64,000 nt of DNA from Oreohelix idahoensis (GCA_024509875.1 JAMPIV010017573.1:34091-98090); one strand, 5' to 3'. Shown: positions 33,126 through 46,500, numbered from the stretch's first letter. Notes: generated from the sequence alone by a model not told the origin. Translations and numbers: made by a program.

Positions 33126-35319
33126 TAGAATGCTCTGTCCCTAATATTGCAATGAGTGACCACTATCCAGTATGCTGTACAAGGTCAAAGAATAAATGTA
33201 AAGTTCCCAAAAATAAACATGTAAGTATTAAATTTAGAAGTTTCAAACATTTCATTCGGGAATTATTTTTGAATGACTTGCTAACTGCACCTCTCGGCCG
33301 TGTTTACTAACTTCCTGATTCGGATGACGCTATTGCATACTGGACAAAAAATTTTTATAGTGTTTTTGACACGCACGTACCAGCTAAGGAAATTCGCGTC
33401 AAACGACAATTAAAATCTCCGTGGATCACGCAGGAAGTGTTGGAGGCTATGAGGCAGAGAGATCAAGCGCACAAAAATAAGGACCTCAACACTTACCAGA
33501 TATACAGGAACAAGGTTCAATATTTAATTCGTAAAGAAAAGAAAAATCATTTTAGAAATATGGTTCAGAACAAATCAAATAGTAAGGAGACATGGAAGGC
33601 AATTAACACCTTAGCGAAAAAAACGTAATGCACCAGACTCATTATCTTCCAACACTTCATTTACTTGTACAGACTTCAGCAATCACTTTCAAGCAGAAAT
33701 AAGCAGTCTGAAATCCACGATACCACATTCGCCTAGTGACTTAGACCAACTTTCAGCATTCTGTGAGAAGAAATGTACAAACTCAGTTTCACCCGACATT
33801 CCTTTTATGACAGTTAATGAAGTGTATAACTATCTTCATGGCCTTAAAGATAATAGCTCATCAGGGCTTGACGGAATTAGTAATCGAATACTGCGTTATG
33901 CTGCACCAGCTATTAGTGATTAGTTATTTTCCTTCGGCCTTTAAGATCGCCAAAGTATATCCTCTCTTCAAACCTGGTTTGTCAGATAACAGTAACCTTG
34001 GTAACTATAGACCAATTTCTCTTTTATCATCGCTATCTAAGCCACTAGAAAAACACATACATAAAACAACACTACAGTACCTAGTTAGCAATGACTTGCT
34101 AATTGATAGTCAGCCAGGGTTTAGACAAAAGCATTCATGCCACACAGCTCTAACTAAGATGAAAGACAACTTGCACCTAAACATCAATAACGATAACATA
34201 TGTGGAGCAATCTTTGTAGACTTTAGGAAAGCATTTGATATGTTAGATCAAGCTGTTTTAATAAGGAAATTAGAAACAATGAAAGTTAACTTTAAACTAG
34301 TGACATTACTTAAATCATTCCTGTCCGACAGACAGCAAGTAGTGTGGTACAATAACTCATTGTCAAGCCCAACTATTATTGACACCGGTGTTCCTCAGGG
34401 TTCTATTCTCGGCCCTATACTTTTTTCCATTTACATAAATGACCTTCCACTACACATCAAGCACTCATCCTGCGACCTATTTGCCGATGACTGTACCATT
34501 TATACTAGTGATAAAAGTTGCAACACGCTAGAAATATTATTACAAAGCGACACCGACAATCTTATTAAGTGGAGCAATGAATACTGCATGCAAATGAATA
34601 TCCTTAAAACAAAATGTATGATAATATCAACTAGACAAAAATTACAAACTTCACTGAAAACAACACTTCAGCTCTACATTGGAACCTCTTTAATTGAAAA
34701 TGTAAATGAAAATAAAACACTAGGACTCATAATTGACCAACATTTAAGTTGGAATTCGCATGTTCAGGTACAAGCACTAACCAAACAAACGGTACAAAAA
34801 GTTTACCAGTTAGCTAAAATCAAACATTTCCTAGATGAGGAGACTCGAAAAATGTTCTATACATCCCAAATACAAACACATCTAGACTATTGTTCCACAA
34901 TTTGGGATGGCTGCTCCATGTCCAACACTAAAAGACTCTATTTATTACAAAAACGTGCAGTGCGCCTAGTTTCAGACAAAAACCTCACACAGTGTGTAGA
35001 CCCACATACATATCTTAACATATTACCACTAAGAAAGCGTTTTCTCTTCAACAAAGCCAAATTTATTCACAAAATCTTATCACAGAATGCTCCAAAGTAT
35101 TTGTGGCCTATTTTAAAATACAGCGGAAGACGCAGTCAACGCTTAAATAAATTACACATGTCCAAGCCTAGGCTCGACTTATTCAAGAAAAGTTTAGCTT
35201 TTTCTGCTGCTCATCTGTGGAATAATCTTCCACACGACCTAAAAAACACGCTTAGTCCATATTCATTCAATCACAGACTTTTCAAATACATCATGAGTGC
35301 AGATTATATGCCACCCTAA
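33126..35319 (+). pseudogene. CR1/L2-like LINE ORF2: end of endonuclease and reverse transcriptase
   Basis: After the Tc1 element the sequence resumes with AMSDHYPVCC, then linker sequence with KSPWITQEVLEAM and KETWKAINTLAKK. A frameshift with some loss occurs near 33610-33925, after which a 500-codon frame (33817-35319) carries RT: NYRPISLLSSLSK, GFRQKHSC, FVDFRKAFD, GVPQGSILGP and catalytic FADD. The C-terminal region ends ...FNHRLFKYI with a natural stop. No RNase H follows. The layout (AP endonuclease plus RT, no RNase H, short simple-repeat tail) fits CR1/L2-group elements. RT performs target-primed reverse transcription at a nick. Confidence 0.85.
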
Positions 35320-35609
35320 TTTAGTTATGTTCTTAAATAATTACATAACATCATATGTAGGTTTTAAAGATAATTTTGTCCTGTTTAGTATTAATTATGA
35401 TAAGGTACTGTAAATCTGTGTAACTATTATTGTACTGTTACAATGTTGGGATTTTATTTTATTTTATTGTATGTTATTTTCTCATTTTCGTATTTTAAGT
35501 AATATTTAAGATACATGTGAGAATTAATGGATTCAGTATGGAAGACGAGAGAAAGGAAGAGCAGAATGTTGGACGGGCCTGCGTGCCCAATTCTAAACCC
35601 TTTGAAAAT

Positions 35610-35632
35610 AAATTTCGTTCGTTCGTTCGTTC
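35610..35632 (+). repeat. LINE 3' tail with (TTCG)n
   Basis: AATAAATTTCG followed by TTCG units, then directly the right repeat of the TIR element. Short tandem tails rather than poly-A are usual for CR1/L2-type LINEs. Confidence 0.7.
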
Positions 35633-35849
35633 ATGGGGCCGAGAATAAATTTTTTGAAAAGGGTACAATCTTTTATGGACACCCTGTATTTATACATTCT
35701 GCCTATCTTATAAATTGCACATGAATTCACGTGTTCTGGCCGGGTTCTCCAGTAATACGCTGGGCTCGAAAAGACCCGAGTTAAAATAAAATAAATTCTT
35801 TCTGTGTCTTTGTTTTTGACTAGTGTTGCTTCAATTATTTTAGCTGTGG

Positions 35850-35945
35850 TGCCTCGTTTTGACCAGACTAAACTCTTTCAACCAAAACACAGGATCCGTT
35901 GATTGTATTAGGGGGCATGTTTAAATATAAAAATCTTTATAGTCT
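35850..35945 (-). mobile_element. Decayed copy of the short hairpin SINE
   Basis: The minus strand reads TTTTTATATTTAAACATGCC and CCCTAATACAATCAACGG, then ends TCAAAACGAGGC. These match the SINE's body in order, but one hairpin arm and the A tail are lost. Confidence 0.4.
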
Positions 35946-36288
35946 TTTAAATATCGAACTTTTTTTTTTTCTATGTGTCTCAATCAGATTTTTTCGCTTC
36001 TCCTTGATTTATTTTGTTCCGTCTCTTTTCTGTTCGATCACTGAGGTTTGTCAAAAAGTGGGTAGTTCTCTTTAATATAAACATGATTTTGTCATTAACA
36101 ACAACAAGGATATCATCATTAATCATCTTCTTTATATCGCCTTCACCTTTTATTGTTTATTTAGTTTTCATGGTGTTTTACCTTCTTCTGATCTTCTGGT
36201 TTATCTCCTTATTTCTTAGATTTATTATTTTCTTCTACTTTAGGGGGTCTCAGGGTTCGACACTCGGTCACTGGGGACATTTCATTCG

Positions 36289-36726
36289 GATTGCATTTCA
36301 TGCCCCGCACGCCCAGCAGTGCAGTTGAACTCTTGTATCGATGGTATGGACGCTTGTAAATGATTGCATTTCATGCCACGCACGCCCAGCAGTGCAGTCG
36401 AACTCTTGTATCGATGGTATGGACGCTTGTAAATGATTGCATTTCATGCCACGCACGCCCAGCAGTGCAGTCGAACTCTTGTATCGATGGTATGGACGCT
36501 TGTAAATGATTGCATTTCATGCCCCGCACGCCCAGCAGTGCAGTCGAACTCTTGTATCGATGGTATGGACGCTTGTAAATGATTGAATTTCATGCCACGC
36601 ACGCCCAGCAGTGCAGTCGAACTCTTGTATCGATGGTATGGACGCTTGTAAATGATTGCATTTCATGCCACGCAAGCCCAGAAGTGCAGTTGAACTCTTG
36701 TATCGATGGTATGGACGCTTGTAAAT
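36289..36726 (+). repeat. 73-bp tandem repeat, six copies
   Basis: 438 bp, exactly six units. Each has GATTGCATTTCATGCC, CCCAGCAGTGCAGT, CTCTTGTATCGATGG and TATGGACGCTTGTAAAT, and copies differ at a few sites. The region 35700-36288 is T-rich without recognised genes, and 36727-37140 is likewise empty. Confidence 0.95.
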
Positions 36727-37145
36727 CGAGGAAAGTTATGCGAACCTGATCTCCAAAAATGGGGGATGCTACCTGTTACTTTGTTCCGTAAGACATCGCA
36801 CGTTTAAGAAAATGCTTGACCATCTGCCATCTTATAGAGACAGAAAATCATATCAGGTGGAAAATAAGAAGGACATTTCTCTTTAGTACCTGGTCTAGAG
36901 AAGAGTCACTGTGAAAATTGAGCCCCTAAGAAGGAGAGCCCATTTATAACAGTTTTGGTTCGTTTGAGCCGTCCAACCAGGTTACCAAACCATGGTGCAA
37001 TTCCAGGCTACCATAATTGGCTGTCATGTCGGGTGACTCGAACCTGAGTCTTAATCAGTAAACAGAAGAGGTATTCGTGTTTGTGATGTGCACTGGGTCC
37101 AGGGAAGCAAACCCTATCACCCCATAATTTATTACCCAGACCTCA

Positions 37146-37235
37146 AGGTCTTTTATATTTGGACATGCGCCCTAATATAACCGACTAGGTTGAACGGGAC
37201 GCGCCTCGCCAGAACGAGGCAAATTTTTTTTTTTT
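37146..37235 (+). mobile_element. Short SINE, copy 3
   Basis: AAGGTCTTTTATATTTGGAC, CCCTAATATAACCGACTAGG and hairpin GCCTCG-CCAGAA-CGAGGC. The tail is T-rich rather than A-rich here. No clear target duplication. Confidence 0.75.
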
Positions 37236-37889
37236 AAATCACCCTATGAAACCACAGAAGAACTGGATTATGGTACCTGGAATACTGGAACAGACCTAGC
37301 AACAGAGAATAAGAAACCTAACAGAAGCTACACCCTTCTAATACCTACCAGGCAGAAAACCACCATAGAAAAACTTATTTGGTTCAAGTGATGACTAGTT
37401 TTTTTTTCTAAGCAGAAGAACACTATCATTTTTTTGGTTCATTTGTAAAGTTTAATAGTTGTGAGAATCTATAATCTTTTTTAAATTCAACATAACAGAG
37501 TCTGTTGTCATTTATTCTTGTAATATTGAATAAGGCTGTATTATTTTTTTTAGAAAATAGATCTACACCATGGGGGCTATGCTGTAATCAACATTCTTTG
37601 GTCGGGATCATTTTTAATGTGAGCTAGGCCCCAAATCTCATTTCTCAACTTTATATTCTCTACATAATTCTTTGTAGAATTTCTGAGAAATAATTTATCG
37701 TCCGGAAATATCTCGCTTAGTTTCAACAGAAGCCTCTTTGAATTAAGGTTTTCTAGTAGACTATTTCCCTAGGAAAGGCAGTTCCTTCGAACTTGCAGAC
37801 TATCATATAGATATAACCCTTTTTATTCTTTCTTTTGTTCTTTCTGTCACTCTTCTCCAAAAAAATCCACCACACCAAGCAAAGACATG

Positions 37890-38300
37890 GTCCGCAAACA
37901 GACAATACGCCATAGTCTCAAAACCTATGTCCCATTCTTGACATCGATACGAGTCATGAGCAGTGACTACCAACCACAAAGCCTGCTCCAAGCTTCAGAA
38001 ATGAGGTATCTGAGAAAGATGGTTGAAATAACAAGAAGAGACATGGTCCGCAACCAGACGATACATCATAACCTCAAACTCGGCCCCTGCAGACCCGTGT
38101 CGAACAGTCCCAATTACGATGGTTTGGTCATGTATGCAGAAGATCGGCTACCACGAAAAATATGGGAATCCAAAAGCCAGGGATCCAGACCTTCAGGATG
38201 ACCCAGAGTTCGCTGGAAGAACAACATTAGACAATCTCTGAAAGACCTAGGACCAGATTGGAACCAGGCCAGGAGGGACAGCCGATAGGATAATTTAGCG
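37890..38300 (+). pseudogene. LINE ORF2 C-terminal relic
   Basis: Contains LLQASEMRYLRKMVEITRRD, then PRKIWESK, then in another frame PRVRWKNNIRQSLKDLG. These are the post-RT blocks (AEMRFLRRxxGxTRRD; GRPxxRWxDxIxxDL) of common invertebrate LINEs. A short local duplication of the RRDMVRNQTIHH part occurs at 37887-37925 and 38040-38075. Broken by stops and frameshifts. Confidence 0.7.
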
Positions 38301-39554
38301 TTCTCTCAGGCACACCTCTACATCCAGGGTAGAAGAGGAACAACTATATAACTATAGTATCATTGAAATATTCCAAAAGCATAGTATGTTAGGGGAAACA
38401 GCTGTGGATTGTAGAGAGCATGGTGTCGTGGAATATTCTAATCCACATATATAAATTATCAAGTAAATATAAAGCCTAATAAATACATATAATAAATAAA
38501 GGAAGAAGAATGGTAAAGAACAGTGCTGTCACAATGACTGTACTCGAAATCCCCTTGTTTTCTACTGCGTATGCAAATTGTAACGTTTCACGTTGATATT
38601 AAAGGCCTTCTGCAACATACACGCGTTTCCCAAACACACAATAAAATGTGCTGCCTTTCTAAGAAAAACCTTGAAATATGCAAGTTGACCTAAATTTTAA
38701 ATTCCATTCATGTCTTTTTCTACACTATGTTACCAAGATCAAAAGACAGATGGACAAAAGGATAGCGAGAAGGGAGAGGCAGAAAGCCGAACACTAAACA
38801 CGCTTCGCGCGATACACAAATGCTGCCATCACGCGTGTAAGACTACAAGCACTAACTTTTTCGGACGGACAGTGATAAATTCACTACCCTTCCCAGAGTT
38901 AGGTTTTAAAATCATAAAAAACGCTTATTAGGAAAGATAACATTATATGGGTTTACGTTTGAAAACATTACAGTACCCAGACAGCACATCTTCGAAACAG
39001 GAGGTAGAAGGAATTGCATATTTTGAACGCAGCCACGTAGCTCTTTTAAATTTGGATATTTGGGTTCCTTAGGGCTTGCTGACAAAGAATATGTAAAACG
39101 TTACGCAAATAGTCCAGGAATTAATAAATTATAACCAAAATAAAATAGTGGGGATGCCTGACAGCATGGAATCATTTCTGCTCATAAAATTTTTTTATAA
39201 CGTGTTTGAAAAAAATCTTACGTTACAGAATTAGCCTACCATGTAAACTCCAAATTGATTGGAGCGCAACAAATGAAAGACTAACCACGATTGGTCGGGC
39301 TATAAATACTATCTTTCGTTGTTAGGGGAGACGTGAAAAGGTAACATTTTTTTCAAACACTTGTCGAAACGTGGCCTCATTGGCTAGACTCGCTGATATA
39401 CTCACTTAGGAGCGTTAGTTCGAGACCACTAGTGCAAATAATCTTGATAAAGCAACAGTGCGTTGAAGCCAGCTCATATTTGTGTTAAATAAAAGCCTGG
39501 AACATAAGCAGATGGGAATTTGTGCCAGTAATTGTGCCAGAATTCATTGCTAAT

Positions 39555-40634
39555 TGTTGCGTGATAAATTCTCGCAACATCGTTTTATTTCAATATCTAT
39601 TTTATAACGCAAGGGCAACAACTGCTTGAAATTTATAGTCACTTTTCTCGGTAAGCATTTGTCTTCTCGCGTTGGTATCGAATGCAGTTAAGTTTGAGCT
39701 GTGGTCATTTTGCGCTGGACTGCGCATGACTTGTCTTGCTTCTTGGTCGATCGGTTTCCGCCCACCACTAGTGGAGTGAGCGATTTGGAATGGCGAAAGA
39801 GATGCCTCGTTGAAGAGGGGATCTCCGCTATTTTTTGTTCTGTCAGGAATGTGAGAGTCCTCTTATGGATATTTCGTTTATTCGAGATAATACCTCTAGT
39901 GTATTTGCACATGCCGGGAGGCATAATATTTCTGTGTATTTCCGGAAGGCAAGGTAAATTAACATTTTCATTAACTCTATCGATTTTTGGTCGTGAACGA
40001 TTTCTGGTTCATCGCCTGTCTTCGAAAGTCGTCGTCACGAGATGTTTTCCTAGCTCACATGTCGCTGTATTGTGCTGCATCGGTTGATGCAGGTTCCAAG
40101 GACCATTACTTGCTACTTTGTTAAATGAACTAGGTTTGAAAAACCTTTATTATCTAGAGGATATTTTTGAGGACATTATTTATACTTCGGCAGACGTGTC
40201 TGTCTTGCTGAAGTCAAACTAAGGAGAGTGAACTGATCTCATATATCTGGTTATCTCCTGGCTGTTATAGAAAAGGATGGAGTTTTTCACCTGACTACAT
40301 TTACAGCACTATGAAATATAACATGCATCTGACTCATCATTGTAATGCTGTCTACCGTCTATTGCTGTATTGAATGTTGCTGTGATAATGACTGTTTGAT
40401 GTGTCTACATATTCGCGTAACCATTTTGTCACTGTGGCGTCCACAATGAATAATGAAGAAAAACGTCAACGGCTGTTTCAAGAATCATTGACTTTATACG
40501 TCGTGAGTTTACTGACGTCCTATGTGGATTGCCCTGTTATTTTTGTATGAACATTGTTTTGACTGAACACATCTGCACACTACACAAAACCAGACATGCG
40601 GATACCATCCATCATCATATGGCATCACGCATCA
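39555..40634 (+). repeat. 5' LTR of the Gmr1-like element
   Basis: 1080 bp, TG...CA. The first 25 bases can form a hairpin: TGTTGCG, 11-base loop, CGCAACA. The short frames inside are not genes. Confidence 0.95.
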
Positions 40635-40636
40635 TT

Positions 40637-40654
40637 TGGTGGCCATAAGCTGGT
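40637..40654 (+). promoter_or_regulatory. Primer binding site of the Gmr1-like element
   Basis: TGGTGGCCATAAGCTGG begins two bases after the LTR's CA. Like most primer sites it starts TGG, complementary to a tRNA CCA end. The tRNA was not identified. A ~1.4-kb untranslated leader follows to 42051. Confidence 0.6.
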
Positions 40655-42051
40655 TTGATTCTGGTACCAGCAAACACGGGGTCCCTTACCCACTTCATTT
40701 TCAACAAGAATTCATCAGCATCCTTCAAGAAATTAACATTCTTCAATACAGTCAACATCTTCAAAATTTTCAAAGTACTCGGCGTTGCCCGGTAAAAGTC
40801 AAAATTTCAACTTGTTGACGGAAACAAGAATTTGACAGTACCCGGCGTTGTTACATGTTGCCGGATAACTCGGACTGCTGTTATCTTTTACGCAAGTCAA
40901 GCAAGTTGCTGCTGTCAAGGTTCCAGTGCTGTCGTTTTTTGTGAAGGTCAAGTGCCGGTTGAAACGGGTTGTTTTCTGAAGAAGGCCAAGTACCGATTTC
41001 CATCAACTTACTTTTGGATTAGAAGGTCAAGTGCCGAAACAACTCAACACACAGTATTTCAGAAGCTCTTGTACCATCGTGTTAGCAGTGGAAGCAGTTC
41101 AGATGTGCCATCATCGTTGGAGCTTCGCTCTTTAGGACGTTGATTGACATCCGTTTTTTCTGCTGTTCTACGATTGGAAGCCTATAAGTTAAGTGGCCTG
41201 TTTGTATGTAAACTGTGCCCTTATACTTCTGCTGAGTCTTCTGTGTATCATCTCATTCTATATGTTATATGTTTATATGTTATTCGTATATTTATATGTT
41301 TATATTTCAGCGGGTTCTCGGTTGGGTGGTGTCTCCGTTAGATTATGCCACGTCATAGAGGTCGTCTATTGTGAGCGTTTTCTGTAAGGTTTGCAAATTT
41401 CCAATACTGGAATTTGCTAAGCGACTTCTGTTGCTATTTATGTTAGCTGTGATGACATGTTTTAATATTGTTTTCGTTATTATTTCGCATTCTTTAGTTT
41501 TGTTTTGATTTGTTTGTATTTGTTAGCCTACTCTTGTCTATAATTTAGTTTTATACAACATTTTTGTTTATACACTGTGGTGTCATGTATTTTGTTTAAT
41601 TCTATCGCAGATATCGTCACATTTTTTGTGATATTTCATTAATTTCTGCTTTATTTTTAGTTGATTTCTGCGAAAGTTTTTGTATTGTTGCTGATCTTTG
41701 TTATTGTTTACATTGTTATTGTTTACATTGTTTGTATTGTTTACATTTTCAATGTTTACATTCTGCATGTGTTTACATAGTCATTGTTTACAGTTATAGT
41801 AATTAGTTAATGGGCTATGCTAATGCACTGTTACTACTACACTGATGATAAATGAATGATGAATAGTGTCGTGCACTATTGAATGAGAAGTGCACTTATG
41901 ATCAAGAATTGAGTGCTGATATTTCATATACAAGTTCTTTGATTGGAGACTGGGATAATATAATGTGATGTGAATATACAAGTGCTTAATTAAGACTTGT
42001 TACACTTAGGTTTGAAATAAATTAGTTAATTATTTCAGGTTTTGGACTCAT

Positions 42052-43560
42052 ATGTTAGACAACATGTCTACATTTGAGCACTTTATTGAGCAGGGTAAAT
42101 TGCTTGGCAAGACTGGTGATAAGTTAGAAGAATTTGCAACTGCTCGATATGATAAAGCAATGGAAGCTGAACAAAAGAAACTGCAGATGGAAGCTGAACA
42201 AAAGAAACTGCAGATGCAGGTGGATGAAAAGAGATTCCAAATGGAAATGGAAAAACAAAAAAGGGAATCAGAAGCTGAGGAAAGAAAACTCCAGCTAGAA
42301 GCTGAGAATAAAAGACTTGAAAAAGAGGCTGAAAATAAAAGACTTGAAAAAGAAGCTGAAAATGAAAGACTTCAAAAAGAGGCTCAGGCTGAGGAAAGAA
42401 GATTACAGAGAGAGTCTGATGAGAGGAAAGAGAAAGCAAAAATGGAACATGAAGAAAAGGTCTTAGCTTTAGAGTTGGAAAAATTGAAATTGACGAGCAT
42501 GAGTAATGGTAATGATTCAAACAAGGGTTCATCTTCTGGTAAGGCTAATAATGATACTTTTAAGATTAAGTTACCAACATTTAGTCCTTCCAGTGATGAC
42601 ATAATGTTCTATCTGGACAGATTTGAACAAGCATGTACAGCTCATAACATAGACAAAGCAAAATATGTTTATCAGTTATCAGGGATACTGACAGGTAAAG
42701 CTCTAAGTATATTAAATATGGTGGATGAACCTGACAAGAACAATTATGAGGTTGTCAGGGCCGCTTTGTTAAAGAAATATCAGCTTAACGAAGACGGCTA
42801 TCGTCTACAATTTAAAAAACATGTTACCTGAAAATGGAGTTGAATTCTCCGAGTTTATTGCAAGAATACGCATTACTTTCTCACGATGGGTTGAACTATC
42901 TAAGACGGAAAAAAACTTATGAAGGACTTATGGACTTAATACTTAGAGACAAAGTCATGTCGTCTGTCAATGAGTCTTTCCTTGCTTTCCTTCATGAACG
43001 TAAACCTAAAACAATAAAAGAAATGGAAGATTTCTGTTGCCAATACGTAACTGCGCACCCACACATAACCATGGGTAACTCTAAGGTGAAAGAAGGTTTA
43101 CCAGTTGCTTCGGCAGCTCCGTATGGCCAAAACTTTGCTCGTAGATTCCAACAAAATTTTGATAGAAAGAGTAGCGGTAATTTCTGTCAAAATCATGGAA
43201 ATCAATTTCATGGTGATTCTTCTTCGAAGAATTGGAGACAACCTGATAGTACTCGTTACTATCACCCTAATAATTATAGGCATTTCAAAAGAGGATATGG
43301 TAATAGAGGTTATTCCTGCCGAAGACCTCAAAACCAAACAAATAGATGTTCGCATCAATGTGAACATGATAGTAATCGTGGAAACTGGAATTCGAACCAG
43401 GATAATAATTACAATAGAGACAATAATAACTGCAGAGATAATAATAACTTTGATAACTTCAGAGGTAATAATAGTCGGGGTAGATCTCAACACAAAAAAA
43501 GAGATATCAGCAGGCTAATGCGGTACAACAGGAAACTGAGGGAGCCTGTAATCATGTTGT
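42052..43560 (+). CDS. gag: Gag of the Gmr1-like element (frames broken at A runs)
   Basis: Frame 1 is 42052-42831: an N-terminal segment, a charged coiled coil (~residues 40-140, LEKEAENKR repeats), then a capsid-like domain (FYLDRFEQACTAHNI, LSGILTGKAL). Near 42813 (run of A) the sense moves to the next frame (GVEFSEFIARIRITF), and near 42911 (another A run) to a third, which includes 42834-43661 and carries LMDLILRDKV and an Asn/Arg/Gln-rich basic tail with no classical zinc knuckle. A further shift at the A run near 43474 leads into the pol frame. Gag forms the particle and packages RNA. The gag of family A has the same layout. Confidence 0.85.
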
Positions 43561-46500
43561 TGATAGTAAAAACTTTGACGCTGTCACTGGTTCTGCTTTT
43601 GACTTTGAGAGAGCAAACAAATGCCCCCAATGCAGTACTTTATTCGAACCGGGTACCATAACTACTTTGAGTTGTGGTCACCCACTTCCCGCTCTTCCTG
43701 CTGCTGTTGCGCATGACGGGAGGGGTTCTTTAATCCTACATAAGGGTCTTGTTAATGATACTCCGGTCTCACTACTTTTCGATTCCGGATGCACCACTAT
43801 TGGTGTTAGACAATCGCTTGTAGATCCATCTTGTGCTACAGGAAGGGTTATTAAATGTGTCACATTTGGCGGCACTCTAGAAAAATATCCTACTGCTGTA
43901 ATTCGCATTGCCACTCCTTTCTTTACTGGAGATGTGCATGCTTGTCTCTTACCTAATCCTATTGCGGACCTTATTATTGGTCGTATTCACGGAGTTAGGG
44001 AGTGTACCCCACAGCAGATTGCTGCTTGGGAAGATAATAACATGCAAGCTACAAATGCAGTAGTTACAAGAGCACAAGCTCTACAAACACCCGAAACTTC
44101 ACTGAATAGTGATAATGAAGTTGATAGCCAAGATAGTCACTTAGTAATCACTCGTGACTCTTTCATAAAATTGCAAGAAGAAGATCCTTCTTTAAAAAAA
44201 TTCTTCGTTCTTGCGAAGAAAGGTGATCCGAATCAGGATACAAATAGAAAATCTTGGATTGCAATGAGAAACGGCGTACTTGTACGTATGGTACAAGATT
44301 CGACTACGTCGGCACATTCGCAAATTCTTGTTCCCAAGAGCATGAGAGTCCAAATATTACAACATGCTCATGACTCGCAATGTGCTGGACATATGGGTTT
44401 TGCCCGTACGAAGTCGAGAGTCCTTGCGGCTTTCTTTTGGCCTTTTGTCAATAAGGACATTCGTATTTACTGCCGATCATGCAAGGTATGTCAGGAGGTC
44501 AAATCTAGAGGACCACGACATGCTGCGCCTATCCAGGCTGCTGACATTCCTATTCGGCCGTTTCAGAAAATGGGCATAGATATTATTGGCCCTTTTAAGG
44601 TCAAGTCGGCCAGAGGACATCAGTTTATCCTTACATGTGTCGATATGTGCACACGTTGGCCAGAGGCTATTCCTCTTAAGAGCATATCTACTACAGATAT
44701 CGCAGATGCTCTTTGGTTGATATTTTCTCGCTTGGGGTTCCCCAGAGAAATATTGTCAGACCATGGCACTCAACTCATATCTGACACTATGTCACAGGTA
44801 ATGTCTACCTTACATATTGAACGATCTCTCAGTAGTATCTACCATCCTATGTCTAATGGGTTAGTTGAGCGTCTGAATAGAACGCTCAAGACTTTGCTTG
44901 GTAAGATAACTGAAGATCATCCTCAAGATTGGGACAGGGTTTTACCCGCGGCTCTCTTTGCCTATAGAGAAGTCCCTAATGAACACACAGGATTTTCTCC
45001 CTTCGAACTTGTCTTTGGCGCGCGTCCACGCGGCCCTATGTCTTTATTACACGATCTCATCACTGCCGATGATATTAGCGATGAAACTCAATCCTCATAT
45101 GAGTATGTCATTGCTCTTAGACAAAAGATCATTGAGACATGTAAGCTAGCAACTGCTTCATCGGAAATTGCTAAAGAGAAGGCAAGACAGTTTGCTAACA
45201 AGAATAGATGTCTACGACAACTTTGTCCAGGTGACAAAGCATTCGTCCTACTCCCCAGTAGGGAAAATAGACTTCTTATTGCATGGAAAGGTCCGTATGC
45301 AATAGTCTCTCGGATTTCCGATGTTGACTATGTGGTCGATATTGATGGAAAGCATAAAACTTTCCACATAAACATGCTTTCGGAATTTCACGAACGTCCG
45401 GACTATTTGCTGCCTATTTTCCAGGCAACGGATGATGCTCCTGCACCTCACGGTCATTATTCATCCCTGTCTGTCATACAGGATGAGGAAGCTACCTTCT
45501 CTGATGTCAACCTTCCCCTTCCAGTGGTTCCATTACATTCCACGGAATCTTGGAAAAACGTTTCTGTTTCTCCTAATCTTTCTGGTGACGAACATCGACA
45601 AGTCTCGTCGATGTTACAAACATTTCAAGATGTTCTCACTGACATTCCTGGACACACAGATGTCATAGAACATGACATAATTCTTACCGACAATAATCCA
45701 ATTAGGGTTAGGCCTTATCCTATTCCTATACACTTTCAGTCGCAAGTGGAAAAGGAATTGGATGAAATGATTCAATTAAATATAATTGAACCATCGACTT
45801 CACCATATTCTTCTTCCATGGTTATTGTCCGGAAGAAGGATAAGAACATACGAATTTGCGTTGATTATCGCAAATTGAATCAGGTCACAAAGTTCGACGC
45901 TGAACCGATGCCTTTGTTAGAAGATCTACTGATTAGACTTTCTAATTCTAGATTCTTCACTAAACTTGACTTGTCTAAAGGTTATTGGCAAGTGCCTTTA
46001 GCAGAGCATGCCAAACCTCTTACTGCTTTTTCTACACCTAGGGGTCTATTTCAATGGAATGTTATGCCTTTTGGTCTCATGAACGCCCCTGCCACTTTCG
46101 TTCGCATGATGCGTCGAATTCTGTCACATCGTTCGGATGTCATCGCATACTTAGATGACATCTGTCTCTTCAGTGATACCTGGGAAGATCACTATTTAGG
46201 GTTATATGACTTACTGTCCACTCTACGTGAGAATAATTTGACAGCAAAACCTTCTAAAGCTTTTGTTGGTTTTGGTGAAATCTCTTTCCTGGGTCATCGT
46301 GTTGGTCATGGTCTCTTGAAGACAGAAGACCACAATACTTCCAAAATACTGAACATCTCTGTTCCTAAAACGAAGAAACAAGTTAGGAGTCTCTTAGGTT
46401 TAATTCAATTTTATGGGAGATTTATTCCAAATTTATCTTCGATCATGGCACCTCTATCAACATTGTTGAAGAAAGGTTCGCCTAATCTGGTCCGTTGGTC

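Larger units (their letters stand above)
30872..35686. mobile_element. TIR element (CAGGGTGTCC ends) hosting a LINE
   Basis: Left end CAGGGTGTCCATAAAAGATT (30872) and right end (complement of 35686) are the same for ~51 bp, through TTTATTCTCGGCCC, with one or two indels. TA flanks both ends, as for Tc1/mariner-type elements. Nothing inside encodes its own transposase; almost all of the interior is a LINE inserted between the two repeats. It was probably a short, near-palindromic MITE before the LINE arrived. Confidence 0.8.

Noticed and set aside
39701..40087. 128-codon frame, repeated at 48031-48267
   Set aside because: Inside the LTRs of the Gmr1-like element, and its length differs between LTRs because of the T-run difference.
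42083..42532. 149-codon minus-strand frame
   Set aside because: Shadow of the gag coiled coil on the other strand.
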